This document shows, piece after piece, positions 32,086-41,183 of a stretch of DNA of 60,111 bases. The stretch is from contig NZ_CALWUN010000003.1 in assembly GCF_944384735.1 (NCBI RefSeq), positions 1 through 60,111 of the forward strand, written 5' to 3'. Both the position numbers and the translations under genes were made by a program. Numbering within the stretch: position 1 is the stretch's first letter; the number at the start of each line of letters is the position of its first letter. The notes under the pieces are model-generated. The model saw nothing but the letters and a program-made list of their open reading frames with translations. It made no database searches and was not told the DNA's origin. Origin of the DNA: an uncultured Agathobaculum sp. (GTDB taxonomy: Bacteria; Bacillota; Clostridia; Oscillospirales; Butyricicoccaceae).

Positions 32086-33287
32086 AACTGACGATTTTCT
32101 CCGGCACGAGCGAGGGGCACGCGCTGTGCCGGTTCGTGTCGGCCTGCGGCGGCGCAGCGGACGTCTATGTCGCGACTGACTACGGCGCGGCGGTCATGGA
32201 GCCGCTCGTCGGCATCACGGTGCACGAGGGGCGGCTGGATGCGGCGCAGATGGCGGTGGTGCTGGACGCGGACACGCTGGTCGTGGACGCGACGCACCCC
32301 TATGCCGCCGTCGTGTCGGAAAACATCCGCGCGGCCTGCGCGCAGACAGGCGCGGGGTACGAGCGCCTGCTGCGCCCCAGTCTGGACAGCGACGGCGTCG
32401 TCACCGTGCCGGACATGGCCGCGGCCGTGCGCTGGCTGAACGCCCACCCCGGCCGCGCGCTGCTGACGGTCGGCAGCAAGGAGCTGTTCGTGTTTACTGC
32501 CGTGCGCGGCTGGTACGACCGGCTGGTCGCACGGGTGCTGCCGAGCGTGTCGGTGCTCGAGCAGTGCGCGTCGTTCGGCTTTACCGGCGCGCGCGTCATG
32601 GCGATGCAGGGGCCGTTTTCACACGAACTCAACGCCGCCATGCTGCGGCAGACGGGCGCGGACATTCTGGTCACCAAGGACACGGGCGCGGCGGGCGGCT
32701 TTGCGGAAAAGCTGTCCGCGGCGTGCGAGGTGGGCGCGACCGTGCTGGTCATCGCCCGGCCGTGCGCCGAGGAAGGACGCACGCTCGCGGAGATGCAGGA
32801 CTATCTGGCCGCCGCGTTCGGCTGGGCGGTAGCAAAGCCCGTGCAGGAAAAGCAGCCGCCGCGCTTTCCGCTGTTTGTGTCGCTTGTGGACAAAAAATGC
32901 GTCGTATTCGGCGCGGGCGCGATTGCCGCGCGGCGCGTTTTTGTCCTGCGGCGCTTCGGCGCGGCGGTGACGGTCATTGCGCCGGACGCCCCGGCGGGAA
33001 TTGCGGTCGACCACGCCCGCGGCTACGAGAAAAACGATCTTTCGGGGGCTTTTCTGGCAGTTGCGGCGACGGATGACCGCGCAGTCAACCGCCGCATCGC
33101 GGCGGACTGCGCTGCGCTGCATATTCCGTGCAGCGTGGCTGACTGTGCGGCAGAATCGACCTTTTTCTTCCCCGCCGTGTGCGAGGGCGGGGGACTGACG
33201 GCGGGCGTCGTGTCGGACGGTACGGCGCACGGCAAAACGGCGGCGGCGGCAAAGCGCATCCGCGCGGTACTGGAGGAATTCGGATGA
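32082..33287 (+). CDS. cbiJ: CbiJ-SirC fusion: cobalt-precorrin-6A reductase / precorrin-2 dehydrogenase
   Basis: Residues 1-250 are CbiJ (FSGTSEGHALCRF, VVDATHPYAA, MAMQGPFSHELNAAML, TKDTGAAGGFAEKL). From about residue 262 a second Rossmann domain begins with KKCVVFGAGAIAARRVFVLRRFGAAVTVI and continues AVAATDDRAVNRRIA, matching the NAD-dependent precorrin-2 dehydrogenase SirC/CysG N-domain. The fused enzyme would act at two separate steps: making sirohydrochlorin early and reducing cobalt-precorrin-6A late. Such fusions occur in Clostridia. The second part also supplies the siroheme branch needed by the reductase at 21587. Confidence 0.88.
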   Translation: MKLTIFSGTSEGHALCRFVSACGGAADVYVATDYGAAVMEPLVGITVHEGRLDAAQMAVVLDADTLVVDATHPYAAVVSENIRAACAQTGAGYERLLRPSLDSDGVVTVPDMAAAVRWLNAHPGRALLTVGSKELFVFTAVRGWYDRLVARVLPSVSVLEQCASFGFTGARVMAMQGPFSHELNAAMLRQTGADILVTKDTGAAGGFAEKLSAACEVGATVLVIARPCAEEGRTLAEMQDYLAAAFGWAVAKPVQEKQPPRFPLFVSLVDKKCVVFGAGAIAARRVFVLRRFGAAVTVIAPDAPAGIAVDHARGYEKNDLSGAFLAVAATDDRAVNRRIAADCAALHIPCSVADCAAESTFFFPAVCEGGGLTAGVVSDGTAHGKTAAAAKRIRAVLEEFG

Positions 33288-34147
33288 TAAGGATAGGCAG
33301 TCGGGACAGCCGCCTCGCGGTCGTGCAGGCTGGGGAGGTCTGCCGCGCGCTGGGCGACTGCGAACTCGTCACGATGAAAACGACGGGCGACATGATTCTG
33401 GACAAAACGCTCGATCAGGTCGGCGGCAAGGGTTTGTTCGTCAAGGAGCTCGACCGCGCGCTGGCCGACCGCCGCGTCGACCTGACCGTGCACAGCCTGA
33501 AGGACGTGCCGATGGAGCAGCCGGACGGCTTGCCGCTCGTGGCGTTCACCAAGCGCGCCGACGCGCGCGACGCGCTCGTGCTGCCGACGGGCGGCATGTG
33601 GGACAAGACCAAGCCCATCGGCTGCGCGTCCGCCCGGCGGCGGGTGCAGCTCAAAGCGCTGTTTCCCGATATCGACGTACAGCCCGTGCGCGGCAATGTG
33701 CAGACGCGGCTTCAAAAGCTCGACGGCGGCGCCTACGGCGCGCTGGTGCTCGCGGCGGCGGGACTCAAGCGCTTAGGGCTGGAAGGGCGCATCAGCCGGT
33801 ATTTTTCGCCCGACGAGATCATTCCGGCGGCGGGGCAGGGCATTCTGGCCGTGCAGGGGCGCGCGGGCGAGTGGGAAGAAGCCGCGCGTCTGGTCGACGA
33901 CCCGGACGCGCGCGCCTGCGCCACCGCCGAGCGGGCGTTCATCAAGACGCTCGGCGGCGGGTGCTTCGCTCCGGTCGCGGCCTATGCCGAAACGCAGGGC
34001 GACGCGCTGCATCTGCGCGGACTGTATGTGTCGGCAGATGAAACGCACATGGCGCGCGGTGCGGTGACCGGGCGGCGGGTCAAGGCCGCCGCGCTCGGGC
34101 GCGCGCTCGCCTTGCAGCTCAAAGCACAGGCGGAGGGAAACGTATGA
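33284..34147 (+). CDS. hemC: Hydroxymethylbilane synthase
   Basis: The 287-residue enzyme shows IGSRDSRLAVVQA, the SLKDVP motif, CASARRRVQL, RGNVQTRLQKLD and PAAGQGILAVQGR, and the cofactor-binding cysteine in LGGGCFAPVAAYA. It joins four porphobilinogen units into hydroxymethylbilane. The ATG overlaps the cbiJ-sirC stop. Confidence 0.95.
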   Translation: MIRIGSRDSRLAVVQAGEVCRALGDCELVTMKTTGDMILDKTLDQVGGKGLFVKELDRALADRRVDLTVHSLKDVPMEQPDGLPLVAFTKRADARDALVLPTGGMWDKTKPIGCASARRRVQLKALFPDIDVQPVRGNVQTRLQKLDGGAYGALVLAAAGLKRLGLEGRISRYFSPDEIIPAAGQGILAVQGRAGEWEEAARLVDDPDARACATAERAFIKTLGGGCFAPVAAYAETQGDALHLRGLYVSADETHMARGAVTGRRVKAAALGRALALQLKAQAEGNV

Positions 34148-35640
34148 CGGGAACGGTAACGCTGGTCGGCGCGGGGCCGGGCGACAAGGGCCTGCTGACA
34201 CTTGCGGGCGCGCAGGCGCTCGCGCGGGCGGACGCGGTGGTCTATGACCGGCTGGTGGGCGAGGATATCCTCGATCTCATCCCGCCGGAGGCGGAACGGG
34301 TGCCGGTCGGCAAGGAGAACCACCACCACCCCGTGCCGCAGCACGAGATCAACGACATTCTGGTGCGGCTTACGCGTGAGGGCAAGCACGTCGCGCGGCT
34401 CAAGGGCGGCGACTGCTTCCTCTTTGGGCGCGGCGGCGAGGAGTGCGAGCATCTGCTCGCAAACGGCGTGCCGTTCCGGGTCATCCCGGGTGTGACGAGC
34501 GCGCTGGCCGCGCCCGCATTCGCGGGAATCCCGGTGACGCATCGGGACTTTACCTCGTCGGTGCATCTGATCACGGCGCACGCGCGCGCGGGCAAGGAAC
34601 TGCACATTGACTTTGACAGTCTGGTGCGGCTGGACGGCACGCTGGTGTTCCTGATGGGGCTGAGCGCTCTCGAGCAGGTCGCGGACGGCCTGCTGCGCGC
34701 GGGCATGCCGGCCGACATGCCCGCCGCCGTCATTGAAAACGGCGCGCGCGGCACGCAGCGCAAGGTGGTATGCGGCCTGTCTGAACTTGCGGCGCAGGTG
34801 CGTGCGGCGGGGCTGCAAAGTCCGGCGCTGATCGTCGTTGGACGGGTGTGCAGTTTGAGCGGCGCGCTCGATTGGTTCACGCCCCTGCCGCTGCACGGCA
34901 AGACGGTCGTAGTCACCCGGCCGCGTGCGCGGGCGGGCACGCTGGCCGACAAGCTGCGCGCTCGCGGCGCAAATGTCATCGAAGCGCCGTGCATCGAAAT
35001 GTCCCAGCGGGAGGACACGCAGCCGCTCGCGGCGGCGCTTCAGCAGCCGCACGACTGGGCGGTGTTCACCAGCCCGGCGGGCGTGCCTGCGGCGGTGCGC
35101 GCGCTGCGCGCCCTTGGGCGCGACCTGCGCGCGCTCTATGGCATGAAGCTCGCCGCCATCGGCAAGGGCACGGCGGACGCGCTCGCGGCCTACGGCCTGA
35201 CCGCCGACCTTGTCCCCGCGCAGTACGACGGCGAACACCTCGCGGACGCACTCGTGGACGCGATGCCGCAGGGCGGTTCGGCGCTGCTGCTGCGCGCCGC
35301 GCAGGGCGGGCAGGTTTTACCCGAAAAGCTCGCCGCTGCGGGCATCCGCGTAACCGATGTGCCGCTCTATGACACCATGCACCGCTGCGACAAGGTCGAC
35401 GCGCTGCGCGGCCTGCTGGCGGACGGCAAGGTGGACGCGGTGACGTTCACCAGCGTGTCGACGGTCGAGGGTTTTGTCGGGGCTGTCGGCGGGGATTACA
35501 AGGGTGTGACCGCCTGCTGCATTGGCGCGCAGACCGCCGAAGCGGCGAAACGGTATTTTGCCGATGTGAAGATTGCGAAAAACGCTACGATCGACGATTT
35601 GGTTGCCTGTATCGAGGAGGAGATAACAGATGCTTCATGA
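34144..35640 (+). CDS. cobA-hemD: Uroporphyrinogen-III C-methyltransferase / uroporphyrinogen-III synthase fusion
   Basis: The 498-residue protein is bifunctional. Residues 1-240 are the SAM methylase CobA/SUMT (LVGAGPGDKGLLTLAG, YDRLV, RLKGGDCFLFGRGGEE, PGVTSALAAPAFAGIPVTHR). Residues 250-495 are HemD (VVVTRPRARAGTLADKL, WAVFTSPAGVPAAVRAL, and late DAVTFTSVSTVEGFV). It cyclises hydroxymethylbilane and methylates the product to precorrin-2. It overlaps hemC by 4 nt and hemB by 11 nt. Confidence 0.93.
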   Translation: MTGTVTLVGAGPGDKGLLTLAGAQALARADAVVYDRLVGEDILDLIPPEAERVPVGKENHHHPVPQHEINDILVRLTREGKHVARLKGGDCFLFGRGGEECEHLLANGVPFRVIPGVTSALAAPAFAGIPVTHRDFTSSVHLITAHARAGKELHIDFDSLVRLDGTLVFLMGLSALEQVADGLLRAGMPADMPAAVIENGARGTQRKVVCGLSELAAQVRAAGLQSPALIVVGRVCSLSGALDWFTPLPLHGKTVVVTRPRARAGTLADKLRARGANVIEAPCIEMSQREDTQPLAAALQQPHDWAVFTSPAGVPAAVRALRALGRDLRALYGMKLAAIGKGTADALAAYGLTADLVPAQYDGEHLADALVDAMPQGGSALLLRAAQGGQVLPEKLAAAGIRVTDVPLYDTMHRCDKVDALRGLLADGKVDAVTFTSVSTVEGFVGAVGGDYKGVTACCIGAQTAEAAKRYFADVKIAKNATIDDLVACIEEEITDAS

Positions 35641-36616
35641 AACCATCCGTTCGCGCCGCCTGCGCACGTCGGACAGCCTGCGCCGCATGGTGCGCGAGAC
35701 GCGCATCTCGCCTGAAAGCCTGATCTGGCCGATCTTTGTCGCCGAGGGCGAGGACATTTATCGGGAGATCCCGTCGCTGCCCGGCCAGTACCACTATTCT
35801 CCCGACCAGTTGCACCGCATGGTCGAGCGCGCGCGGGCGCACGGCGTCAGCCGCGTCATGCTGTTCGGCCTGCCCAAAGAGAAGGACGAGATCGGCTCGG
35901 GCGCGTGGGCAGAGGACGGCATCGTCCAGCAGGGCATCCGCAAGATCAAGGCGCTTGCCCCCGAGATGTATGTCATCACGGACGTGTGTATGTGCGAGTA
36001 CACCAGCCACGGCCACTGCGGCATCCTGTGCGGCCAGTACGTCGATAACGACCAGACGATCGCGCGGCTCGCGCAGATCGCGGTCAGCCACGCCAAGGCG
36101 GGCGCAGACATGGTCGCGCCCTCGGACATGATGGATGGCCGCGTCGCCGCCATCCGGGAAGCGCTCGACAAGGCCGGGTTTGTCAACGTGCCGATCATGT
36201 CCTATGCCGCCAAGTACGCGTCCACCTTCTACGGCCCGTTCCGCGACGCGGCGGGCTCGGCACCCGCCTTCGGTGACCGCCGCTCCTACCAGATGGACCC
36301 GCACAACGGCCGCGAGGCGATGCGCGAGTGCGCGCTCGACGCCCAAGAGGGCGCGGACATCCTGATGATCAAGCCCGCGCTGGCGTATCTCGACCTGGTT
36401 TACCAGTGCAGGCAGCGGTTCGACCTGCCGGTCGCGGCCTATGCCGTGTCGGGCGAGTACGCGATGGTCAAGGCGGCGGCAAAGGCCGGGCTGATCGACG
36501 AATACGGCGTGATGTGCGAGAGCGCGGTGTCCATTTTCCGCGCGGGTGCGGATATTTTGATCACTTACTACGCCTGTGAACTCGCGGACGCCATTCGGAA
36601 GGGGGATATCGGCTGA
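35630..36616 (+). CDS. hemB: Porphobilinogen synthase
   Basis: The 328-residue enzyme starts with RSRRLRTSDSLRRMVRET and has the zinc-type metal site CMCEYTSHGHCG, the Schiff-base lysine regions MSYAAKYASTFYGPFR and MIKPALAYLD. It condenses two 5-aminolevulinate molecules. A GAGGAGGAG site lies just before the ATG inside the cobA-hemD end. Confidence 0.95.
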   Translation: MLHETIRSRRLRTSDSLRRMVRETRISPESLIWPIFVAEGEDIYREIPSLPGQYHYSPDQLHRMVERARAHGVSRVMLFGLPKEKDEIGSGAWAEDGIVQQGIRKIKALAPEMYVITDVCMCEYTSHGHCGILCGQYVDNDQTIARLAQIAVSHAKAGADMVAPSDMMDGRVAAIREALDKAGFVNVPIMSYAAKYASTFYGPFRDAAGSAPAFGDRRSYQMDPHNGREAMRECALDAQEGADILMIKPALAYLDLVYQCRQRFDLPVAAYAVSGEYAMVKAAAKAGLIDEYGVMCESAVSIFRAGADILITYYACELADAIRKGDIG

Positions 36617-37896
36617 TGACAAGGTCGGAAGAACTGTTTGCGCGCGCGATCAAGGTGCTGCCGGGCGGGGTCAACTCGCCGGTGCGCGCATTCCGCGCGG
36701 TGGGCGGCAAGCCGCGCTTTATCGTCAAGGGGCTGGGCAGCCACATCCTCGATGAGGATGGTTTGGAATACATCGACTACGTCGGCTCGTGGGGGCCGAT
36801 GGTGCTCGGCCACAGCCATCCGGATATCCTGAAAGCCGTCTATGACCGCATGGTGAACGGCCTGTCGTTCGGCGCGCCGACCGCGCTGGAGGTCGAGATG
36901 GCGGAAAAGATGGTTTCCATGGTGCCAAACATCGAAATGGTGCGCATGGTAAACTCGGGCACCGAGGCGGTCATGAGCGCGCTGCGGCTGGCGCGCGGCG
37001 CGACCGGGCGCGACAAGATCATCAAGTTCGAGGGCTGCTACCACGGCCACTCGGACGCCATGCTGGTCGGCGCAGGGTCGGGTGCGCTCACGCAGGGCGA
37101 GCCGGACTCCAAGGGCGTGACCAAGGGCGCGGCGCGCGACACGCTGATGGCGCAGTACAACGACCTTAGCTCGGTCGAGCGTCTGCTGAACGCCAACCCG
37201 GGCGAGGTCGCGGCGGTCATCGTCGAGCCGGTCGCGGCGAACATGGGCGTCGTGCCACCGGGGGACGGCTTTTTGCAGGGGCTGCGCGCCCTGTGCGACA
37301 AGCACGGCGCGCTGCTGATTTTCGACGAGGTCATCACGGGCTTCCGGCTGGCGGCTGGCGGCGCGCAGCAGTATTTCGGCGTGCGCGCCGACCTTGTGAC
37401 TTTCGGCAAGATCATCGGCGGCGGTATGCCGGTCGGCGCGTACGCGGGTAGCCGCGCGCTCATGGAGCAGGTCGCGCCGTGCGGCCCGGTCTATCAGGCC
37501 GGCACGCTGTCGGGCAACCCGGTCGCGATGGCGGCGGGGCTGGCGCAGCTGACCATTTTGACCGACCACCCGGAAATCCACACCGTCATGGAAACGTCGG
37601 CGCAGTACCTCGCCAACCACCTGCGCGCGAGCGCGGCAAAGCACGGCGTCAAGATGCAGGTCAATCAGGTCGGCTCGCTCCTTTGTCCGTACTTTACCAA
37701 AACGCCGGTCGATTGCTTTGGCGCCGCCAAGACGAGCGACACGGAGAAATACGCAAAGTATTTTAACGAGATGTTATTACGGGGCGTGTATCTCGCGCCC
37801 AGTCAGTTCGAGGCGATGTTTGTCTCGTCCGCGCACACGCAGCAGGACTTGCAGTTCACTGTTCAGGCGGCAGAGGAAGCGCTGGCGCTGGTGTAA
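36616..37896 (+). CDS. hemL: Glutamate-1-semialdehyde 2,1-aminomutase
   Basis: The 426-residue PLP enzyme has LPGGVNSPVRAFRAVGG, the SGTEAVMSALRLAR motif, KFEGCYHGHSD, DEVITGFR and the PLP lysine in TFGKIIGGGMPVGAY. It makes 5-aminolevulinate. The ATG shares a base with the hemB stop. It is the last gene before the 754-bp gap that splits the cobalamin genes. Confidence 0.95.
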   Translation: MTRSEELFARAIKVLPGGVNSPVRAFRAVGGKPRFIVKGLGSHILDEDGLEYIDYVGSWGPMVLGHSHPDILKAVYDRMVNGLSFGAPTALEVEMAEKMVSMVPNIEMVRMVNSGTEAVMSALRLARGATGRDKIIKFEGCYHGHSDAMLVGAGSGALTQGEPDSKGVTKGAARDTLMAQYNDLSSVERLLNANPGEVAAVIVEPVAANMGVVPPGDGFLQGLRALCDKHGALLIFDEVITGFRLAAGGAQQYFGVRADLVTFGKIIGGGMPVGAYAGSRALMEQVAPCGPVYQAGTLSGNPVAMAAGLAQLTILTDHPEIHTVMETSAQYLANHLRASAAKHGVKMQVNQVGSLLCPYFTKTPVDCFGAAKTSDTEKYAKYFNEMLLRGVYLAPSQFEAMFVSSAHTQQDLQFTVQAAEEALALV

Positions 37897-38650
37897 GAAG
37901 CGGCTTCCCACCGTGGGGTGTGCTTTGCCAAAGCAAAGGAAACGTCGTCTGCGCGGCGGAGCGCAAGTCCCCTTGCGGGTGTGCCGGTGACCCCGGCAGG
38001 GATTTCGCCGCCTGCGGGCGGCGGGAACGTTCGCCTGCGCGGCGGGCGGGCAAGAGGGGGGATTTTCCCCCTCTTGCCAATCACCCCCACCAAGGGATGT
38101 ACGCGGCTGCCCGCGACCGCATCCAAATTTATTCCACATGTAGTGGAAAAATTTGCGATGCGATAATGTCGCGTCGGCGGCGTTTCGCGCCCGACCCGGA
38201 GGCGGGGGTGCTACCGATGTTTGGCTTGCGCTTTCCGTTCGCGTGAAGGCGACGATCTTACAGGCGCGTGAATTTGGGGTGTGTTGGCTTTCGCGGCACC
38301 CTCTCCAGACAGGATGCACCCACTTTTCTGGGGGGAAGAGGCGATACCGTCTGCGCGAACCGTTTTCCGCTTCGGCCCCTCGTACTATTTTCGCAGCGGT
38401 CCCGGTACGAAGTAGGGGCGCTGCGCGCCCCGTGCGCCGTGTTGAGAACAGGGAAAGCGGGTGATTGACAAGAGGGAGAAAACCGCAGGTTGTCCCCCTC
38501 TTGTCCGCCTGCCGCGCGCAGCGGCGCTTTTCCGCTTTGCCAAAGCGTGTACCTTGCGGGTCGGAGCCGCTCGCCGCGCAGACGGATTGCCCGTTGCTGC
38601 AAAACGGTTTTGGCTTGCCAACCAGCATCACTTGGAAAGGAGGGGGCGCT
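37897..38650. repeat. Non-coding gap with an inverted pair of divergent repeats
   Basis: I see no gene here. A repeat at about 37946-38095 (containing CGTCTGCGCGGCG, a stem GGCAAGAGGGGG / CCCCCTCTTGCC at 38049-38077, and CAATCACCC) recurs in opposite orientation at about 38461-38583 (minus strand: CGTCTGCGCGGCGAGCG, GACAAGAGGGGG..CCCTCTTGTCAATCACCC). Other stems include GCTTTG-C-CAAAGC near both ends, TTCCAC / GTGGAA near 38132-38150, and GGGGCGC-TGC-GCGCCCC at 38414-38430. It looks like an inserted structured element that now separates hemL from cbiET. No promoter is obvious. Confidence 0.7.
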
Positions 38651-39844
38651 ATGCCCCGTATGTTCTACCTCATCGGCGCGGGGATGGGTGCGCCGGACAC
38701 ATTGACCGGCGAAGCCCGGCAGGCGCTGGCCGTGTCCGACGCGGTGTTCGCCACCGCGCGGCTGGCCGCGCTGGACGAGAAAGCGGTCGTCTGCCCGTTC
38801 GGAGAACTGGCCGCGCGGGCGATGGACAGCGCCGCGCAGACCGTTGCCGTGCTGGTGTCGGGCGATGTGGGCTTTTTCAGCGCGGCGGCAAAGATGCGCA
38901 GGCAGCTGATGCCGCACGGTGAAGTGCGGCTGGTGTGCGGCCTGTCCAGCCTGCAGTATTTCTGTGCCAAGGTCGGCGTGCCGTATGACGATGTGTGCGT
39001 GCGCAGCCTGCACGGCCGTACGGGCAGCATCCTCGGCGCGGTCAGCTATCACAAAAAAGTGTTCGCGCTGACGGGCGGCGCGCAGAACGCGCAAACAGTC
39101 TGTCAGACATTGGTTGACGCGGGTTTGGGCAATTTGACCGTCCATCTGGGCGAAAACCTCGGCATGGAGGACGAGCGCCGCGCGCACGGCACAGCGGCCG
39201 AACTCGCTGCGCAGCCCTGCGGCGACCTCGCCGTGCTGCTCGTCGAACACCCAGAGGCGGTGGACGCGCACGCGCCGCTGCGCGACGATATGTTCACGCG
39301 AGGGGACGTGCCGATGACCAAGGAAGAGGTGCGCTGGACGGCCTGCGGCAGGCTTGCTGTGCAGCCGGGCGACACGGTGTGGGACGTGGGCGCGGGCACG
39401 GGCGCGATGACGCTTGAGCTGGCGCGCCGCGCGTACGACGGCCTTGTCTATGCGGTCGAGCGGAATGCGGAAGCGCTGGCGCTGCTGGAAGAAAACCGCC
39501 GCAGGCTGGACGGATATAACGTGCAGGTGATAGCAGGACATGCCCCCGAAGCACTGGAAGCACTGCCCGCGCCGGACTGTGTATTCGTCGGCGGCAGCGG
39601 CGGTGGGTTGCACCGCATTTTGGCGCTGGCCAAGGAGAAAAACCCCGCCGCGCGCGTCGTGGTCACCGCGATCGCGCTCGAGACGCTCGAACAGGCGCGG
39701 CACGCGCTGACTGACCTCGGCTTTGCCAATATCGAGGTCTCGCAGCTGGCCGCGTCGCGCGGCAGGGCGGTCGGGCCGTATACCATGCTGACCGCCCAAA
39801 ACCCGGTCTTTATCCTGTCGGGAGGCGGTTGTGATGCAGAATAA
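38651..39844 (+). CDS. cbiET: CbiE-CbiT fusion: cobalt-precorrin-7 C5- and C15-methyltransferase/decarboxylase
   Basis: The 397-residue protein joins CbiE (residues 1-200; LIGAGMGAPDTLTGEARQAL, LVSGDVGFFSAA, GLSSLQYFCAKVGVPYDD) and CbiT (from about 210; MTKEEVRWTACGRL, the SAM motif DVGAGTGAMTLELA). It adds the last ring methyl groups and removes the C12 acetate carboxyl. AAAGGAGGGGG precedes the ATG at 38651. It is the first gene after the inverted-repeat gap, so it may depend on readthrough or a hidden promoter. Confidence 0.92.
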   Translation: MPRMFYLIGAGMGAPDTLTGEARQALAVSDAVFATARLAALDEKAVVCPFGELAARAMDSAAQTVAVLVSGDVGFFSAAAKMRRQLMPHGEVRLVCGLSSLQYFCAKVGVPYDDVCVRSLHGRTGSILGAVSYHKKVFALTGGAQNAQTVCQTLVDAGLGNLTVHLGENLGMEDERRAHGTAAELAAQPCGDLAVLLVEHPEAVDAHAPLRDDMFTRGDVPMTKEEVRWTACGRLAVQPGDTVWDVGAGTGAMTLELARRAYDGLVYAVERNAEALALLEENRRRLDGYNVQVIAGHAPEALEALPAPDCVFVGGSGGGLHRILALAKEKNPAARVVVTAIALETLEQARHALTDLGFANIEVSQLAASRGRAVGPYTMLTAQNPVFILSGGGCDAE

Positions 39845-41183
39845 CGCGCCCCGCCTGCTCATCGCGGGCACCGGCTCGGGCTGCGGCAAGACGACGGTCA
39901 CGTCCGCGCTGCTGTGCGCCTTGCAGCGCCGCGGCGTTAAGCTCGCGGCCTTCAAGTGCGGGCCGGACTACATCGACCCGATGTTCCATACCGAGGCGCT
40001 CGGCGTGCCCAGCCGCAACCTCGACCTGTTTTTCGTGGACGAGTGCGAGGTGCGCGGGCAGCTGGTGCGCCATATCCCGGCGGGCGGCGTCGGCGTGATC
40101 GAGGGCGTCATGGGGTACTACGACGGCATATCCGGCACGACCGACACTGCCTCTGCGGCGCACCTTGCGCGCGCGACCGATACGCCGTCCGTGCTGGTCG
40201 TCCGGCCACGCGGGCAGTCGCTGTCGCTCGCGGCCGAGATTAGGGGCTTCCGCGATTTTGCCCCCAACACGCTTGCGGGCGTGATCTTGAACGGCGTGTC
40301 GGCAGGCATGTACCCTTACTATCGCGCAATTGCCGAGCGGGCGGGACTGCCGGTGTACGGCTTTTTGCCGCCTGTGCCCGATGGCGAAATCCCCGACCGG
40401 CATCTGGGGCTGGTGACCGCCGCCGAGATTGGGGATTTGCAGGACAAGCTCGACCGGCTGGCCGACGCGGCCGAAGCCGGGCTCGATCTGGACGGCCTGC
40501 TGGCGCTGGCGCGCACCGCGCCGCCCCTCGCGGACGAATGTGCGCCGCTGACGCGTGTCACAGACAAGCCGGTGCGCATCGCGGTCGCGCAAGACCGCGC
40601 GTTCTGCTTTTACTATGCGGACAACTTTGACGTACTGCGGGAACTGGGCGCGGAACTGGTGCCGTTTTCGCCGCTGGAGGACGCAAAACTGCCGGACGGC
40701 ATCGACGGCCTGTACCTCGGCGGCGGCTATCCCGAGCTGCACGCGGCGCAGCTATCCGAAAACCGAACCATGCGGGACAGCGTCCGCGGCGCAGTGCAGG
40801 GCGGCCTGCCGACCATTGCGGAGTGCGGCGGTTTTCTCTACCTGCACCGCACGCTGGACGGCGCAGCGATGGCGGGTGTGCTGGACGCGGACGCCAAGCT
40901 GACGCAAACGCTCCAGCCCTTCGGCTATGTGACGCTGACGGCGAGGCACGACAATCTGCTGTGCCGCGCGGGGCGGTCTATCCGCGCGCATGTGTTCCAT
41001 TATGCGGTGTCAAGCGACGAGGGCGCGGATTTTGACGCGGTCAAGCCGAACGGCCGCGCGTGGGCGTGCGTCCATGCGACAAAAACGCTATACGCGGGCT
41101 TCCCGCATCTGTATTTCCGGGCAAACCCGGATTACGCTGCGAATTTTGTGCGCGCGTGCGCGCAGCGGAGGGATGGAATATGA
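39834..41183 (+). CDS. cbiA: Cobyrinate a,c-diamide synthase
   Basis: The 449-residue enzyme has the P-loop GTGSGCGKTTVTSALL, the KCGPDYIDPMFH segment and the C-terminal glutamine amidotransferase domain with YLGGGYPELHAAQL and the catalytic-cysteine region TIAECGGFLYL. It amidates the a and c side chains using glutamine and ATP. The ATG at 39834 is chosen; a GTG sits directly before it and GGGAGGCGG precedes both. It overlaps cbiET. Confidence 0.93.
   Translation: MQNNAPRLLIAGTGSGCGKTTVTSALLCALQRRGVKLAAFKCGPDYIDPMFHTEALGVPSRNLDLFFVDECEVRGQLVRHIPAGGVGVIEGVMGYYDGISGTTDTASAAHLARATDTPSVLVVRPRGQSLSLAAEIRGFRDFAPNTLAGVILNGVSAGMYPYYRAIAERAGLPVYGFLPPVPDGEIPDRHLGLVTAAEIGDLQDKLDRLADAAEAGLDLDGLLALARTAPPLADECAPLTRVTDKPVRIAVAQDRAFCFYYADNFDVLRELGAELVPFSPLEDAKLPDGIDGLYLGGGYPELHAAQLSENRTMRDSVRGAVQGGLPTIAECGGFLYLHRTLDGAAMAGVLDADAKLTQTLQPFGYVTLTARHDNLLCRAGRSIRAHVFHYAVSSDEGADFDAVKPNGRAWACVHATKTLYAGFPHLYFRANPDYAANFVRACAQRRDGI

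Noticed and set aside
38456..38650. A second cobalamin riboswitch before cbiET
   Set aside because: No GAATAGGGAA-type element or B12 box is present; the stems belong to the inverted repeat.
38258..39955. Long minus-strand frame covering the inverted-repeat gap and cbiET
   Set aside because: Most of it is antisense to cbiET and the rest is low-complexity over hairpins; no family motif or start signal was found.
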